A DNA stretch of 64,000 nucleotides from Actinotalea subterranea (GCF_008364845.1 NZ_VTTP01000002.1:372001-436000), one strand, 5' to 3'. Counted from the stretch's first letter, positions 20,582 through 29,542 are shown. Numbers and translations: made by a program. Notes: generated by a model from the letters alone, not told the origin.

Positions 20582-21013
20582 GTGGGAGCGACCGCGCAGC
20601 CTGAGGGCGGCCAGGGCGGAGCGGGGGCGGGCCGGCTCGGCTTCGCAGCCGGGCAGGTGGTCCAGGAGTTCGGCTACGCAGACGACGTCGACGACGCGCT
20701 GCGCTCCGGGATCGAGGAGATCATCGGGACCGAGCTCGTCGACGAGGACTACGACGACGTCACGGACGGCGTCATCCTGTGGTGGCGTGACGACGACGGC
20801 GACCTCACGGACGCGCTCGTCGACGTGCGCACCGCACTCGACGACGGCGGCCTCATCTGGCTCTTCACGCTGAAGCCGGGGCGTGACGGCCACGTGGACC
20901 ACGGTGACATCGAGGAGGCCGCGACGACCGCGGGCCTCCACGCGACGAGCACGCTCGCGATCGCGTCGGACTGGTCCGCCACGCGCCTGGGCACCCGCGG
21001 CCGGGGGAAGTGA
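20582..21013 (+). CDS. DUF3052 family protein
   Basis: A 143-residue acidic protein of the actinobacterial DUF3052 family, typified by AGRLGFAAGQVVQEFGYADD near residue 17 and a D/E-rich middle (DEDYDDVTDGVILWWRDDDG). The fold resembles small SAM-methyltransferase-like or regulator proteins, but no activity is known. GTG 20582 start; AAGGGA lies 5' of it with long spacing. It overlaps the peroxiredoxin by GTGA. The conserved position opposite aceE hints at a link to central carbon or redox metabolism. Confidence 0.8.
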   Translation: MGATAQPEGGQGGAGAGRLGFAAGQVVQEFGYADDVDDALRSGIEEIIGTELVDEDYDDVTDGVILWWRDDDGDLTDALVDVRTALDDGGLIWLFTLKPGRDGHVDHGDIEEAATTAGLHATSTLAIASDWSATRLGTRGRGK

Positions 21014-21498
21014 CCTCGGTGGCCGGCGCGCTGCCCGACGTGGTGCCGCCCGGCCCCGGCGACGTCGCGCCGGACCTCGAGCTGCCCGACGCGCACGGGA
21101 CGCCCGTGTCGCTCGTCGGCATGCGTGGCATGCCCGTGGCCCTGGTGTTCTTCCCGTTCGCCTTCTCGGGCACGTGCACGGGCGAGCTGTGCGAGCTCCG
21201 CGACAGCATCGAGGACTTCGAGTCCGCGGGCGTCCGGCTCCTCGGCGTGTCCTGCGACCCCATGTTCACGCTGCGCGCCTGGGGCGAGCAGCAGGCCTTC
21301 GGTTTCGACCTGCTCTCGGACTTCTGGCCGCACGGGGCGGCGTCGCGGGCCTACGGCGTGTTCGACGCCGACCAGGGCATCGCGGTGCGGGGGAGCTTCC
21401 TGATCGACGCCGACGGGATCGTGCGCTGGAGCGTCGTCAACCCCCGGGGCCAGGCGCGCGACATCGGCGCCTACCGGGCCGCCCTCGCCGCCCTGTAG
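21010..21498 (+). CDS. AhpE-type peroxiredoxin
   Basis: A 162-residue thiol peroxidase. The peroxidatic cysteine lies in FSGTCTGELCELRD, the AhpE/Bcp-type loop, and a second Cys in the same helix (GELC) could act in resolution. The thioredoxin-fold core follows (LLGVSCDPMFTLRAW, GSFLIDADGIVRWSV). It starts at GTG 21010 within the stop of the DUF3052 gene, so the two are translationally coupled. Likely role: reduction of hydroperoxides in the cytoplasm. Confidence 0.9.
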   Translation: MTSVAGALPDVVPPGPGDVAPDLELPDAHGTPVSLVGMRGMPVALVFFPFAFSGTCTGELCELRDSIEDFESAGVRLLGVSCDPMFTLRAWGEQQAFGFDLLSDFWPHGAASRAYGVFDADQGIAVRGSFLIDADGIVRWSVVNPRGQARDIGAYRAALAAL

Positions 21499-21605
21499 AC
21501 GCTCGCGTCGAGGTACGGAGCACCCTCGCGGCGAGGTGCGCACGGCCTGTTCGCACCGGCCGACCGCCCCGCGACGCGCCGGGTAGGCTGTGCCCCCGTC
21601 ATCAG

Positions 21606-21679
21606 GGGCCTGTAGCTCAGTTGGTCAGAGCGCCGCGCTTACACCGCGGAGGTCGTCGGTTCGAGACCGGCCGGGCCCA
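21606..21679 (+). tRNA. tRNA-Val (anticodon UAC)
   Basis: A 74-nt cloverleaf. Acceptor stem GGGCCTG/CGGGCCC with one G-U pair, D-loop AGCTCAGTTGGTCAGAG, anticodon stem CCGCG/CGCGG enclosing the 7-nt loop CTTACAC (anticodon TAC) and T-arm GTCGGTTCGAGACCGGC. The 3' CCA is not fully encoded. A TAGGCT hexamer at 21584-21589 may be its -10 element. Confidence 0.96.
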
Positions 21680-21742
21680 CCGCACGCACCTGCGGGGACC
21701 TCCGTCCGGGGTCCCGGACGCGACGGGCCGCCACGCTGAGGC

Positions 21743-22156
21743 ATGGCCGACACCGCTCTCGCGTTCGCCCCCGGTCCTGTCCGCGTCGTCGTCATCGTCC
21801 TCGCCCTGCTCACCTCCGTGGGCGCGGTCGGCGGGGGCTGGATGCTCATGAGCGTGGGCCTCGGGGACCAGGACGTCACGAGCACGCGGCTCGGCCAGCT
21901 CGGGTTCACGAGCTGGGTGCCGGGTGGCCTCTTCCTGATCGCCGGGGTCGCGGTACCGATGGCGGTGGCGGCGGTGCTGCTGTGGGCCGGTCACCCGTGG
22001 GGACCGCTCGTCGCGCTCCTCGCCGGCCTGGCGCAGGTCGCGTGGATCGTCGTCCAGGTGACGCTGATCGGCTTCGGCAGCTGGCTCCAGCCGCTCTTCC
22101 TGCTCGTCGGCGCGGCCGTGGCCCTCGGCGCGATGCTGCTGATCCGCTCGACCTGA
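21743..22156 (+). CDS. Four-helix membrane protein, unknown function
   Basis: A 137-residue protein with four predicted membrane helices (VVVIVLALLTSVGAVGGGWM; WVPGGLFLIAGVAVPMAVAA; PLVALLAGLAQVAWIVVQV; LQPLFLLVGAAVALGAMLL). No family I can name. It follows the tRNA by 63 nt and precedes the MOSC gene in the same direction with a 29-nt gap. Confidence 0.65.
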   Translation: MADTALAFAPGPVRVVVIVLALLTSVGAVGGGWMLMSVGLGDQDVTSTRLGQLGFTSWVPGGLFLIAGVAVPMAVAAVLLWAGHPWGPLVALLAGLAQVAWIVVQVTLIGFGSWLQPLFLLVGAAVALGAMLLIRST

Positions 22157-22185
22157 CCGCGTGACGCGCTGCTAGCGTCCTGCGG

Positions 22186-23076
22186 GTGCAGGTCAGCGCG
22201 CTCCACGTGTTCCCCGTGAAGTCGCTGCGTGGGTTCGCGGCCCAGGTCGGGGACGTCGAGCGGCTCGGGCTCCGTGACGACCGGCGCTGGATGGTCGTCG
22301 ACGACCACGGCGAGGTGCTGACGGCGCGCGCGCTGCCGGCGATGCTCTCCGTCACCGCGACGACCGAGACCGACGGGACGCTCACGCTGCACGCGCGAGG
22401 ACGTGAACCGCTCCGGGTGCCGGTCCCCGTCGCAGGAGCTGCGGTCGCCGTTGGTCTGAGCCGGGTCGGCACCGCTGTTGCGGCCGGTCCGCGGGCAGAT
22501 GCCTGGCTCGCCGGGGCGCTGGGGGTTCCCGCGCACCTCGTGTGGCTCGACGACCCGACGCGCCGCACCGTCTCGCCCCGGCACGGCGGCGAGCTGGGTG
22601 ACGTCCTCAGCCTCGCCGACACGGGCCCGCTGCTCCTGACGTCGCAGGTCTCGTTGCGCCAGGTCGACCGGTGGTCCGTGCACGCCCACGCCGAGCGCGT
22701 GGCGCGGTGCGGGGCGTCCGCGGGCACGCGACCGGCGCCCCTGGCGATGGAGCGGTTCCGGCCCAACGTCGTCGTCGACGGCGACCTCGAGCCCTTCGCC
22801 GAGGACGGGTGGCAGCGCGTGCGCATCGGCGACGTCGACTTCCGCGTCACCGAGCTGTGCGACAGGTGCGTCCTGACGACGCTCGACCCGCACACGCAGG
22901 TGCGCGGCCAGGAGCCGTTGCGGACCCTGGCCAAGCACCGACGCTGGGACGGCATGGTGTGGTTCGGCATCCGCCTCGTGCCCGTCACCACGGGCCGCAT
23001 CCGGGTGGGGGACCGGGTCGAGGCATGGACGTCGCCGGCCGCGCAGGGTGCGGTGAAACCGACCCTCGGCCTCTGA
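22186..23076 (+). CDS. MOSC domain protein (MOCO sulfurase C-terminal-like)
   Basis: A 296-residue protein with an N-terminal MOSC beta-barrel (VSALHVFPVKSLRG, WMVVDDHGEVLTAR) and a C-terminal MOSC domain, including CDRCVLTTLDPHTQVRGQEP with the conserved Cys and the EPLRTLAKHRR segment. Related YcbX/mARC-type proteins bind molybdenum cofactor and reduce N-hydroxylated compounds. There is no ferredoxin domain, so a partner would be needed. GTG 22186 start; TAGCGT about 7 nt before it suggests a leaderless transcript. Confidence 0.88.
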   Translation: MQVSALHVFPVKSLRGFAAQVGDVERLGLRDDRRWMVVDDHGEVLTARALPAMLSVTATTETDGTLTLHARGREPLRVPVPVAGAAVAVGLSRVGTAVAAGPRADAWLAGALGVPAHLVWLDDPTRRTVSPRHGGELGDVLSLADTGPLLLTSQVSLRQVDRWSVHAHAERVARCGASAGTRPAPLAMERFRPNVVVDGDLEPFAEDGWQRVRIGDVDFRVTELCDRCVLTTLDPHTQVRGQEPLRTLAKHRRWDGMVWFGIRLVPVTTGRIRVGDRVEAWTSPAAQGAVKPTLGL

Positions 23077-23134
23077 CGGCCCCGGCCGCGCGCCAGGGGC
23101 CGCACGCGTGCCGCTGGCCGGTAGGTTTCGGGAC

Positions 23135-24373
23135 GTGCCCAGCGACGCCTCACGACCGCCCACGCTCGCCGACGTCGTCGCCGTCCTCGACCGCCGCTAC
23201 CCGCCCGCGACCGCAGAGTCGTGGGACGCGGTCGGCACGGTCTGCGGTGACCCCGACCAGCCCGTCCGCAAGGTCCTGCTCGCGGTCGACCCCGTTGCCG
23301 ACGTCGTCGACGAGGCCCTCGCGTGGGGCGCCGACCTGCTCCTGACGCACCACCCGCTCCTGCTGCGGCCCGTGCACTCCGTCGCGGCGACCACCTACAA
23401 GGGCGCTCTGGTCCAGCGGCTCATCCGAGGCGGGTGCGCGCTGCACAACGCCCACACCAACGCCGACGCCGCGAGCGGCGGGGTCGCCGAGGCGCTCGCA
23501 CGCGCCGTCGGCCTCGTCGACCTCCGACCCCTGACGCCGCTGCCGACGCCCGCGCTCGACAAGCACGTCGTCTTCGTCCCCGTGGAGGCCGCGGACGACC
23601 TCGTCGACGCGATGTCCGCCGCCGGGGCCGGCGAGCTGGGCGCGTACAGCCGGTGCGCCTGGACGACCACCGGCCGAGGGACGTTCCGGCCGGGTCAGGA
23701 CGCGAACCCCGCCGTGGGCACCCCCGGCGTCGTCGAGCAGGTCCACGAGGCTCGCGTCGAGATGGTCGCGCCGCGCGGCCTGCGCGACCGCGTCGTGGCC
23801 GCGATGCGGCGGGCACACCCGTACGAGGAGCCCGCGTTCGACGTCCTCGAGCTCGCGACGAGCGCCGGGAGCACCGGCATCGGCCGGGTCGGTGCGCTCG
23901 CCGAGCCGACGACGCTGCGGACCTTCGGCGAACGGGTCGCCGCGGCCGTCCCGGCGACCGAGCAGGGCGTGCGCCTCGCCGGTGACCTCGACGCGCTCGT
24001 GCGGACCGTCGCCGTCGTCGGCGGCTCAGGCGACTCGCTGTTCGACGCCGTGCGGGCCAGCGGCGCCGACGCGTACGTGACCGCAGACCTGCGGCACCAC
24101 CCCGCGTCCGAGCTGCGCGAGCGTGCGGCGTTCGAGGCGGAGCGCGCCGGCCGCCCGCGCGGGGACGGTCGCCCCTTCCTCGTCGACGTCGCCCACTCCG
24201 CCAGCGAGTGGCTGTGGCTGCCCCAGGCCGCCACCGACCTCATGGCCGACCTGGCGGCGACCCACCCGGGCACTACGGTGGAGACCCGTGTGAGCACCCT
24301 GCGCACCGACCCCTGGACGGCCCGCGTCGCGTCGCCGGCCGCCCACCCCGCATCCGGAGGACCGCTCTCGTGA
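23135..24373 (+). CDS. Nif3-like dinuclear metal centre protein
   Basis: A 412-residue NIF3/YbgI-family protein. Metal ligands are visible in LLLTHHPLLL near residue 70, HNAHTNADAA (His and Asp) and the C-terminal VDVAHSASE. The central insertion typical of long bacterial Nif3 proteins is present. TAGGTT at 23122-23127 is 7 nt before GTG 23135, which fits a leaderless start; GTG 23108 is an alternative. It overlaps the DUF164 gene by GTGA, and the three-gene block (with RNase H-phosphatase) has the order of the Mycobacterium tuberculosis Rv2230c-Rv2228c block. Biochemical role is uncertain, possibly a GTP cyclohydrolase-like or regulatory function. Confidence 0.9.
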   Translation: MPSDASRPPTLADVVAVLDRRYPPATAESWDAVGTVCGDPDQPVRKVLLAVDPVADVVDEALAWGADLLLTHHPLLLRPVHSVAATTYKGALVQRLIRGGCALHNAHTNADAASGGVAEALARAVGLVDLRPLTPLPTPALDKHVVFVPVEAADDLVDAMSAAGAGELGAYSRCAWTTTGRGTFRPGQDANPAVGTPGVVEQVHEARVEMVAPRGLRDRVVAAMRRAHPYEEPAFDVLELATSAGSTGIGRVGALAEPTTLRTFGERVAAAVPATEQGVRLAGDLDALVRTVAVVGGSGDSLFDAVRASGADAYVTADLRHHPASELRERAAFEAERAGRPRGDGRPFLVDVAHSASEWLWLPQAATDLMADLAATHPGTTVETRVSTLRTDPWTARVASPAAHPASGGPLS

Positions 24374-25131
24374 CTACCGCCCCCGTGGCCGACCAGCTCC
24401 GTCTCCTCGAGGTCCAAGCCCTGGACACGCGCGCGTCGCAGATCGCGCACCAGCGGCGCACGCACCCGGCGCACGCCGCGGCGACCGAGCTCGCGTCCCA
24501 GCTCGCGGACCTCGAGTCCGCCCTCGTCACCTCGCGGACTGCCGCGGGCGACCTGCGCCGCGAGCTCGCCAAGGCGGAGGCCGACGTCGAGCAGGTCCGC
24601 ACGCGTGCCCAGCGGGACCGGGCGCGCCTCGACTCCGCAGCGGTCAGCGCCAAGGACGCCCAGGCCCTGACGAGCGAGCTCGAGGCGCTCGCACGCCGCC
24701 AGGCAGCCCTCGAGGAGATCGAGCTCGAGGTCATGGAGCGGCTCGAGGCGCACGAGTCCGCGCTCGCCGACGTCACCCGCGCGCGTGACGAGATGCTCGA
24801 GAAGCAGCAGTGGGCCGCCCGCCAGCTCGAGGAGGCCCTCGCCGAGCTCGACGCCCAGGCCGCGGAGCTCGCGGTCGAGCGCGAGAAGCGCGCGGTCGGC
24901 CTCGACGCGGGCCTCGTCGCGCTCTACGACCGGTTGCGCGGGCAGCTCGGCGGGCTCGGTGTCGCGGCGCTGCGTGGCCGGCGCTGCGAGGGCTGCCGGC
25001 TCGAGCTCAACCCGAGCGACGTCGCCCAGCTCAACGCCGCCGCCCCCGAGCAGGTGGTGCGCTGCGAGGAGTGCGGGCGCATCCTCGTGCGCAACGCCGA
25101 GGCGGTGCGACCCGCCGACGCCGCCCGATGA
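24370..25131 (+). CDS. C4-type zinc-ribbon protein (DUF164 family)
   Basis: A 253-residue protein with a long antiparallel coiled coil (about residues 5-170, rich in L, A, E and R) and a C-terminal zinc ribbon: the first Cys pair is in GRRCEGCRLEL and the second in VVRCEECGRIL. Proteins of this family (Rv2229c-like) resemble nucleic-acid or nucleotide-binding scaffolds. Start at GTG 24370 within the Nif3 stop; its own stop overlaps the next ATG (ATGA). The tight coupling suggests these three proteins act together. Confidence 0.9.
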   Translation: MTTAPVADQLRLLEVQALDTRASQIAHQRRTHPAHAAATELASQLADLESALVTSRTAAGDLRRELAKAEADVEQVRTRAQRDRARLDSAAVSAKDAQALTSELEALARRQAALEEIELEVMERLEAHESALADVTRARDEMLEKQQWAARQLEEALAELDAQAAELAVEREKRAVGLDAGLVALYDRLRGQLGGLGVAALRGRRCEGCRLELNPSDVAQLNAAAPEQVVRCEECGRILVRNAEAVRPADAAR

Positions 25132-26318
25132 CGGACCTCGTCGTCGAGGCGGACGGCGGCTCCCGCGGCAACCCCGGGCCGGCCGGCTGGGGAGCCGTGG
25201 TGCGTGACGCCGCCACGGGTGCGCTCCTGGCCGAGCGTGCCGGGTATCTCGGCGTGGCGTCCAACAACGTCGCCGAGTACTCGGGCCTCGTCGCGGGGCT
25301 CGAGGCCGCGCGCGCGATCGACCCGGAGGCGCGCGTCGAGGTCCGCATGGACTCCAAGCTCGTCGTCGAGCAGATGAGCGGCCGCTGGCAGATCAAGCAC
25401 GCGGACATGAAGCGGCTCGCCGCGGTGGCCGCGGCCGTGCTGCCCGCCGACCGCGTGACGTACACGTGGGTACCCCGCGCGCAGAACGGTGCCGCGGACG
25501 CCCTCGCGAACGAGGCGATGTCGTCGCGCGGCGGCGTCGTGCGTGACCACGACGTCCCGGCGCCTGGGGACGTCACCGGCCCCGGGGACGCGGTGCAGCC
25601 GGCGGGTGGCACCGACGTGACGCGTGCCTCGCACCGGGCGCGCCGGCCGTCGGGCGCCGCCATGCGGTTCGACGACGAGGAGCCGCTCACGGTGGTCCTC
25701 GTGCGGCACGGCGAGACGCCGATGACGACGAGCAAGGCGTACTCGGGGTCCTCCGTGCCCGGGCCGCCCCTGACGTCGACGGGCCGCATCCAGGCGGCGC
25801 AGGCCGCCGACCTCGCCTTCCGCATCGGTCGCGACCTGTGGCCCGACGTCCCGCACCCGAGCGAGCTCGTCGCGTCACCGATGGTCCGGACCCAGGAGAC
25901 CGCAGGTGCGGTCGGACGGCGCCTCGGGCTACCCGTCCACGTCGACGAGGCGTTCGCCGAGTGCGACTTCGGTGCGTGGGAAGGTCTCGTCGCGGACGAG
26001 ATCGAGGAGCGGTGGCCGGGGGACCTCAAGCGCTGGCACGTCGACGCCGCGTTCCCTGCACCGGGCGGCGAGTCCATCGAGGACGTCGGTGCCCGGGTGC
26101 GCGCCGGCCTCGAGCGGCTGCTCGTGGGTGGGGTCGACCGCACGGTGGTCGTGGTGTGCCACTCCGTCGTGATCCGGGCCGCGATCGGCGTGGTGCTCGG
26201 GGCGCCCTCCTCGGTGTGGGCGTCCGTGCGCGTGGGCCCGGCGTCGGTGAGCATCGTGCGGCTCTGGGCTGACGGCGAGCGCGAGGTGGCCGTCGTCGGG
26301 ATGCCGACCGACCTCTGA
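25128..26318 (+). CDS. Bifunctional RNase H / acid phosphatase
   Basis: A 396-residue fusion. The N-terminal RNase HI domain (about 1-140) shows the acidic catalytic residues in VEADGGSRGNPGPAGWG, NNVAEYSGL, RMDSKLVVEQM and QNGAADALANEA. A short linker leads to a histidine-phosphatase domain (about 180-396) with VLVRHGETP and VVCHSVVIRAA. M. tuberculosis Rv2228c has the same fusion, with RNase H plus alpha-ribazole phosphatase activity. The ATG at 25128 overlaps the DUF164 stop. Likely roles are removal of RNA-DNA hybrids and cobalamin-pathway phosphatase. Confidence 0.94.
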   Translation: MTDLVVEADGGSRGNPGPAGWGAVVRDAATGALLAERAGYLGVASNNVAEYSGLVAGLEAARAIDPEARVEVRMDSKLVVEQMSGRWQIKHADMKRLAAVAAAVLPADRVTYTWVPRAQNGAADALANEAMSSRGGVVRDHDVPAPGDVTGPGDAVQPAGGTDVTRASHRARRPSGAAMRFDDEEPLTVVLVRHGETPMTTSKAYSGSSVPGPPLTSTGRIQAAQAADLAFRIGRDLWPDVPHPSELVASPMVRTQETAGAVGRRLGLPVHVDEAFAECDFGAWEGLVADEIEERWPGDLKRWHVDAAFPAPGGESIEDVGARVRAGLERLLVGGVDRTVVVVCHSVVIRAAIGVVLGAPSSVWASVRVGPASVSIVRLWADGEREVAVVGMPTDL

Positions 26319-26405
26319 CGCGGGCGATGCTCGAGGCGCGCTCGGAGGTCCGGTGACCGCCCGCGTGCCGTGCCACCGCTCGTACGGCCGGTGACAGCCC
26401 GCGGC

Positions 26406-27188
26406 TCAGGCGACGACGAGGCCCAGCACCGTCGACCCGCGTGGGCCCGTGGCCAGGGTCGCCTCGAGCAGCTCCGTACCGACGAGCTCCCGGGCGGCGT
26501 CGAGCAGCTCCTGCGCCGTCGCGGGCTCGGGGCCGTCACGCGTCACGAGGTGGCGGGTCAGGACCCCGCGCGTGTGCTTGGCCCAGTGCGACACGACCGT
26601 CCGACGTCCTTCGGCCTCGCGCAGGACCGAGACCGTCACGTGCCCGGGGCCTCCCGGCGGCACGCGCCACGCCGCCGAGTACGCGGCAGACCGGCAGTCG
26701 ACGACCAGCTCGCGCGCGGCGACGGCGTCGAGCTCGCGGGACAGCGGGCCCCGCCACGACGGCGCGAGGGGGCCGACGCCGGGCAGGTCGGTCGCCATCG
26801 ACAGCCGGTACGCGGGGATCCGGTCGGCCGGCGAGACGACGCCCCAGAGCGCGGAGACCGTGCGGACCATGCGGTCGGCGCGCTCGCGCGCCGCGGCGTC
26901 GGGCAGCGCCTCCAGCCGTGCCGCCGCGTACAGGACACCCGTGTACACCTCGCGTGCGGGTGCGGCCGGGGCCGCGCGCAGGTGCACGTTGCGGTCCACC
27001 TCCGCGGCGAGCGACGGGCCGGCGCCGAGAACCGTGAGCGCGTCACGCCTGCGGCTCGCCCGCACGAGGGCCGTCATCACCCGCCTGCGGTGCGCCGTGA
27101 GCCGGGGGCTGCCGAGGGAGCCCAGGTCGAGCGGTGCGCCCGACGGCGGGGCGGCCTTGCCCTCGGACGGGGGGAGGAGGACGAGCAC
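26406..27188 (-). CDS. yaaA: YaaA-family peroxide stress protein
   Basis: A 260-residue protein of the YaaA/DUF328 family, recognised by the N-terminal LLPPSEGKA, the middle LWGVVSPADRIPAYRLSM, and the C-terminal VSHWAKHTRGVLTRHL. In E. coli YaaA limits intracellular free iron during peroxide stress and binds DNA. It is convergent with the RNase H-phosphatase gene and divergent from rnpB. Annotated ATG at 27188. Confidence 0.92.
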   Translation of the reverse strand: MLVLLPPSEGKAAPPSGAPLDLGSLGSPRLTAHRRRVMTALVRASRRRDALTVLGAGPSLAAEVDRNVHLRAAPAAPAREVYTGVLYAAARLEALPDAAARERADRMVRTVSALWGVVSPADRIPAYRLSMATDLPGVGPLAPSWRGPLSRELDAVAARELVVDCRSAAYSAAWRVPPGGPGHVTVSVLREAEGRRTVVSHWAKHTRGVLTRHLVTRDGPEPATAQELLDAARELVGTELLEATLATGPRGSTVLGLVVA

Positions 27189-27244
27189 CGTCGCAGGCTA
27201 GTGGCCCGTCCCGACGGCCGGCGGACCCGCAGCCCGAGCCCGTG

Positions 27245-27280
27245 GGTGACGTCGGTCACCCCAGCCGGGCGCGGTAGCCT
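27245..27280 (+). promoter_or_regulatory. Promoter region of rnpB
   Basis: A TAGCCT hexamer (27275-27280) lies about 7 nt before the RNase P RNA start and fits a -10 element. Just upstream is the perfect inverted repeat GGTGAC-GTCG-GTCACC (27245-27260), a possible operator or upstream element shared with the divergent yaaA gene. Confidence 0.5.
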
Positions 27281-27286
27281 GGCGGT

Positions 27287-27680
27287 GGATGAGTCGGCCA
27301 GGCGGTCGCGTCGAGGGTTCGCCCTCGCCGAGGAACGTCCGGGCTCCGCAGAGCACGGTGGTGGGTAACACCCACCCGGGGTGACCCGCGGGAAAGTGCC
27401 ACAGAGAACAGACCGCCACCGCTGCACGGCCACGGCCGGGCGGCGGGGGTAAGGGTGAAACGGTGGTGTAAGAGACCACCAGCGTGCCGGGTGACCGGTG
27501 CGGCTAGGTAAACCCCACCTGGAGCAAGGCCAGACAGGGAGCGTTCGAGGGCTGCTCGCCCGAGCTCCCGGGTAGGCCGCTGGAGGCGTGCGGCAACGTA
27601 CGTCGTAGATGGATGGCCGCCACCCGCGCGTGGGCAACCGCGCACGGGGACAGAACCCGGCGTACCGGCCGACTCATCCG
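27287..27680 (+). ncRNA. rnpB: RNase P RNA, bacterial type A
   Basis: The catalytic RNA of tRNA 5' processing. The 5' GGATGAGTCGGCC pairs with the 3' GGCCGACTCATCC (P1). Universally conserved cores are present: GAGGAACGTCCGGGCTC near 27330, CACAGAGAACAGAC near 27405, GGTGAAACGGTG, AAACCCCACCTGGAGCAAG near 27510, and TAGATGGATGGCC with ACAGAACCCGGCGTACCGG at the end. Ends are set by the P1 pairing and may be a few nt off. Confidence 0.96.
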
Positions 27681-27920
27681 CCCCCGGGCCGCTGGCCGGC
27701 AGGGACGCGCGTCACCCCGCTCGTGGGCTTCGGCGGCTACGAGTGATCTCCCGTCGCCCCCAGGCGGGTCCCGGGTGCACAGCCACCCTGTGACGGGTAG
27801 ATTGGGCGACGTCTGCTCCAGCGCCCGGACCCCGCTCTGGTGAAGCACCCAGGAAGCGATGAACCCGCCCATCGGCAACCCCGGTCCGCGGAAGCGCTCG
27901 GACACCAAAGGCGGAAGCCC
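27681..27920 (+). other. Intergenic region between rnpB and STAS gene
   Basis: A 240-nt stretch without a credible gene. A TAGATT hexamer at 27798-27803 is a reasonable -10 candidate for the STAS gene. Nothing else stands out. Confidence 0.4.
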
Positions 27921-28307
27921 ATGCACGGAATCAACGGCGGACCGGTCGGCGGCATCACCGTCACCGAGACCCCGGAGTCGACCGTCGCCCACCTGTGGGG
28001 CGAGATCGACGAGGCGCTGCGCGACCAGGCCAGCAGCGCCCTGACGCGCGCGCTGAGCCGCGACCTGCCCGTCGTCCTCGACGCCGGCGAGGTCACGTTC
28101 ATCGACTCGACCGGCGTGGCTTTTCTCATCCAGTTCCTGCGGATCGGGGGCGAGGAGGGCATCGAGGTGCGGCTCCTCAACGCGCCGGCGATCGTCACCG
28201 ACGTCCTGACGATGCTGGGGCTCGGCCACATGTTCGAGGGCGGTCAGGTGCAGTCGACCGCCCGCGTCACCGGCAGCGACGAGGAGCCCCCGCTCGTGCG
28301 GAGCTGA
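27921..28307 (+). CDS. STAS-domain anti-sigma factor antagonist
   Basis: A 128-residue protein. The STAS fold is seen from the strand LPVVLDAGEVTFIDSTGVAF, whose Ser in DSTG is the phosphorylation site of SpoIIAA/RsbV-type antagonists. GGCGGAAG precedes the ATG at 27921. Such proteins release a sigma factor by binding its anti-sigma kinase. No cognate kinase or sigma factor is in the window, so the partner is encoded elsewhere. A hairpin terminator follows. Confidence 0.88.
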   Translation: MHGINGGPVGGITVTETPESTVAHLWGEIDEALRDQASSALTRALSRDLPVVLDAGEVTFIDSTGVAFLIQFLRIGGEEGIEVRLLNAPAIVTDVLTMLGLGHMFEGGQVQSTARVTGSDEEPPLVRS

Positions 28308-28369
28308 CGGCTCGCAGACGTGGCCCGGCCGGGCAGGGGGCGGCCGGAGCCGCGGTCACCGAGCGCGAG

Positions 28370-28399
28370 GCGCCCCGTCGGAGGGATCCGTCGGGGCGC
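28370..28399. terminator. Terminator between STAS gene and MBL gene
   Basis: 12-nt arms (28370-28381 and 28388-28399) with one mismatch around a 6-nt loop, located between converging genes, so it likely serves both directions. Confidence 0.65.
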
Positions 28400-28405
28400 G
28401 CCGCG

Positions 28406-29542
28406 TCAACCGCCGTGCCGGCGCAGGAGGGCGCGCTGCTCGCGATGCTGGGCGGCCTGCTCGGGGTCGGCCAGGCGTGGGTCGCTGACCTCCGCAGCCG
28501 TCGTCAGGGCGTCGAGGTACGCGCGGTCCGCAGCGAGCCTCGTACGCAGCCCCGCACCGTCGGTCGGCGCCCCGTGGCCCGGGACGAGGACGCAGACGTC
28601 CCACCGCTCGATCACGGCCTCGAGCGTGTCGAGCGTGGCCGCGTAGGTGCCCGCCGGGTCGGGGCCGGACAGGTCGAGGAGGGGCACCTCGCGGTCCGAG
28701 AGGAGGTCACCAGCCACGACGACGCCGACGTCCGGCACGACGAGCGCGGCGCTACCGGCGCAGTGACCTGCGTACGGGACCACGACCACCCGCCGCGCGC
28801 CTGCCCAGGCCAGCTCCGCCGCGCCGTCGGGCAGCGCGGTCAGCCGGCCGACGAGCGCAGGGTCGTGCCCGGGGGCATCGGCGTCGGCCTGAGCGAGCAG
28901 CGCGACCCGTCGGGCGGACGCGGTGCGCACGGCTGCGGGCGTCGCCCAGCGCGGAACGCCCGCCCACGACGCGTGCCACAGCACGTGGTCCCAGTGCGGG
29001 TGGGTCGAGAAGCCCGCCACGACCTCCCACCCGCGTGCCCGGATGTCGCGGGCGACGGCGTCGAGCTCGGCGACCGTCAGGCCCGGGTCCACGAGCAGGC
29101 ACCGACCGTCGGGGTCGACGACCGCCGTCGTGGTCGTGCTCCAGCGGACGGCCGTCCACGTCCACACGCCCGGCGCGACCTCGGTCGGTCCGTGCCCGCC
29201 CGCGCGGGGCAGCCCCGGTGCTCCGCCGCCGCGGGCGTCACCCGCGGCGCGCGACGATGCGGCGGGCAGCTCGACGGTGCCCGCGTCGAGGTCGAGCCCC
29301 CAGGGCTTGTCCGCGTCGCCGGGCAGCACCAGGTCGTGGCGTTGCCGCTCCTGCTCGGCCTGGAGGTGGCGGACGCCGGGCTGGAACCCCGCGACGAGCT
29401 CGCCGAACGCGCCCGCGCCGCCACCGCCCGGACGTCGTTCGCGCGTACGGGTGCGCTGCGGCAGGCGCGCGACGACGCGGTCGGCGACCACGGCGACGAC
29501 GACGGCTCCCGCGGCCACCGCGAGCCAGGACACCGCGTCCAC
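28406..29542 (-). CDS. Membrane-anchored MBL-fold hydrolase with DUF6191-like N terminus
   Basis: A 378-residue protein. An N-terminal membrane helix (WLAVAAGAVVVAVVADRVVA) leads to a basic region and a stretch like small actinobacterial DUF6191 proteins (GAFGELVAGFQPG, ending in the beta segment GLDLDAGTVEL), about residues 1-110. The rest is a metallo-beta-lactamase domain with HPHWDH, then GHCAGS, VAGDLL and PGHG as metal ligands. This looks like a fusion of two proteins normally separate. GTG 29542 start, 11 nt after ppgK ends. Substrate is unknown; glyoxalase II-like or lactonase roles are possible. Confidence 0.78.
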   Translation of the reverse strand: MDAVSWLAVAAGAVVVAVVADRVVARLPQRTRTRERRPGGGGAGAFGELVAGFQPGVRHLQAEQERQRHDLVLPGDADKPWGLDLDAGTVELPAASSRAAGDARGGGAPGLPRAGGHGPTEVAPGVWTWTAVRWSTTTTAVVDPDGRCLLVDPGLTVAELDAVARDIRARGWEVVAGFSTHPHWDHVLWHASWAGVPRWATPAAVRTASARRVALLAQADADAPGHDPALVGRLTALPDGAAELAWAGARRVVVVPYAGHCAGSAALVVPDVGVVVAGDLLSDREVPLLDLSGPDPAGTYAATLDTLEAVIERWDVCVLVPGHGAPTDGAGLRTRLAADRAYLDALTTAAEVSDPRLADPEQAAQHREQRALLRRHGG

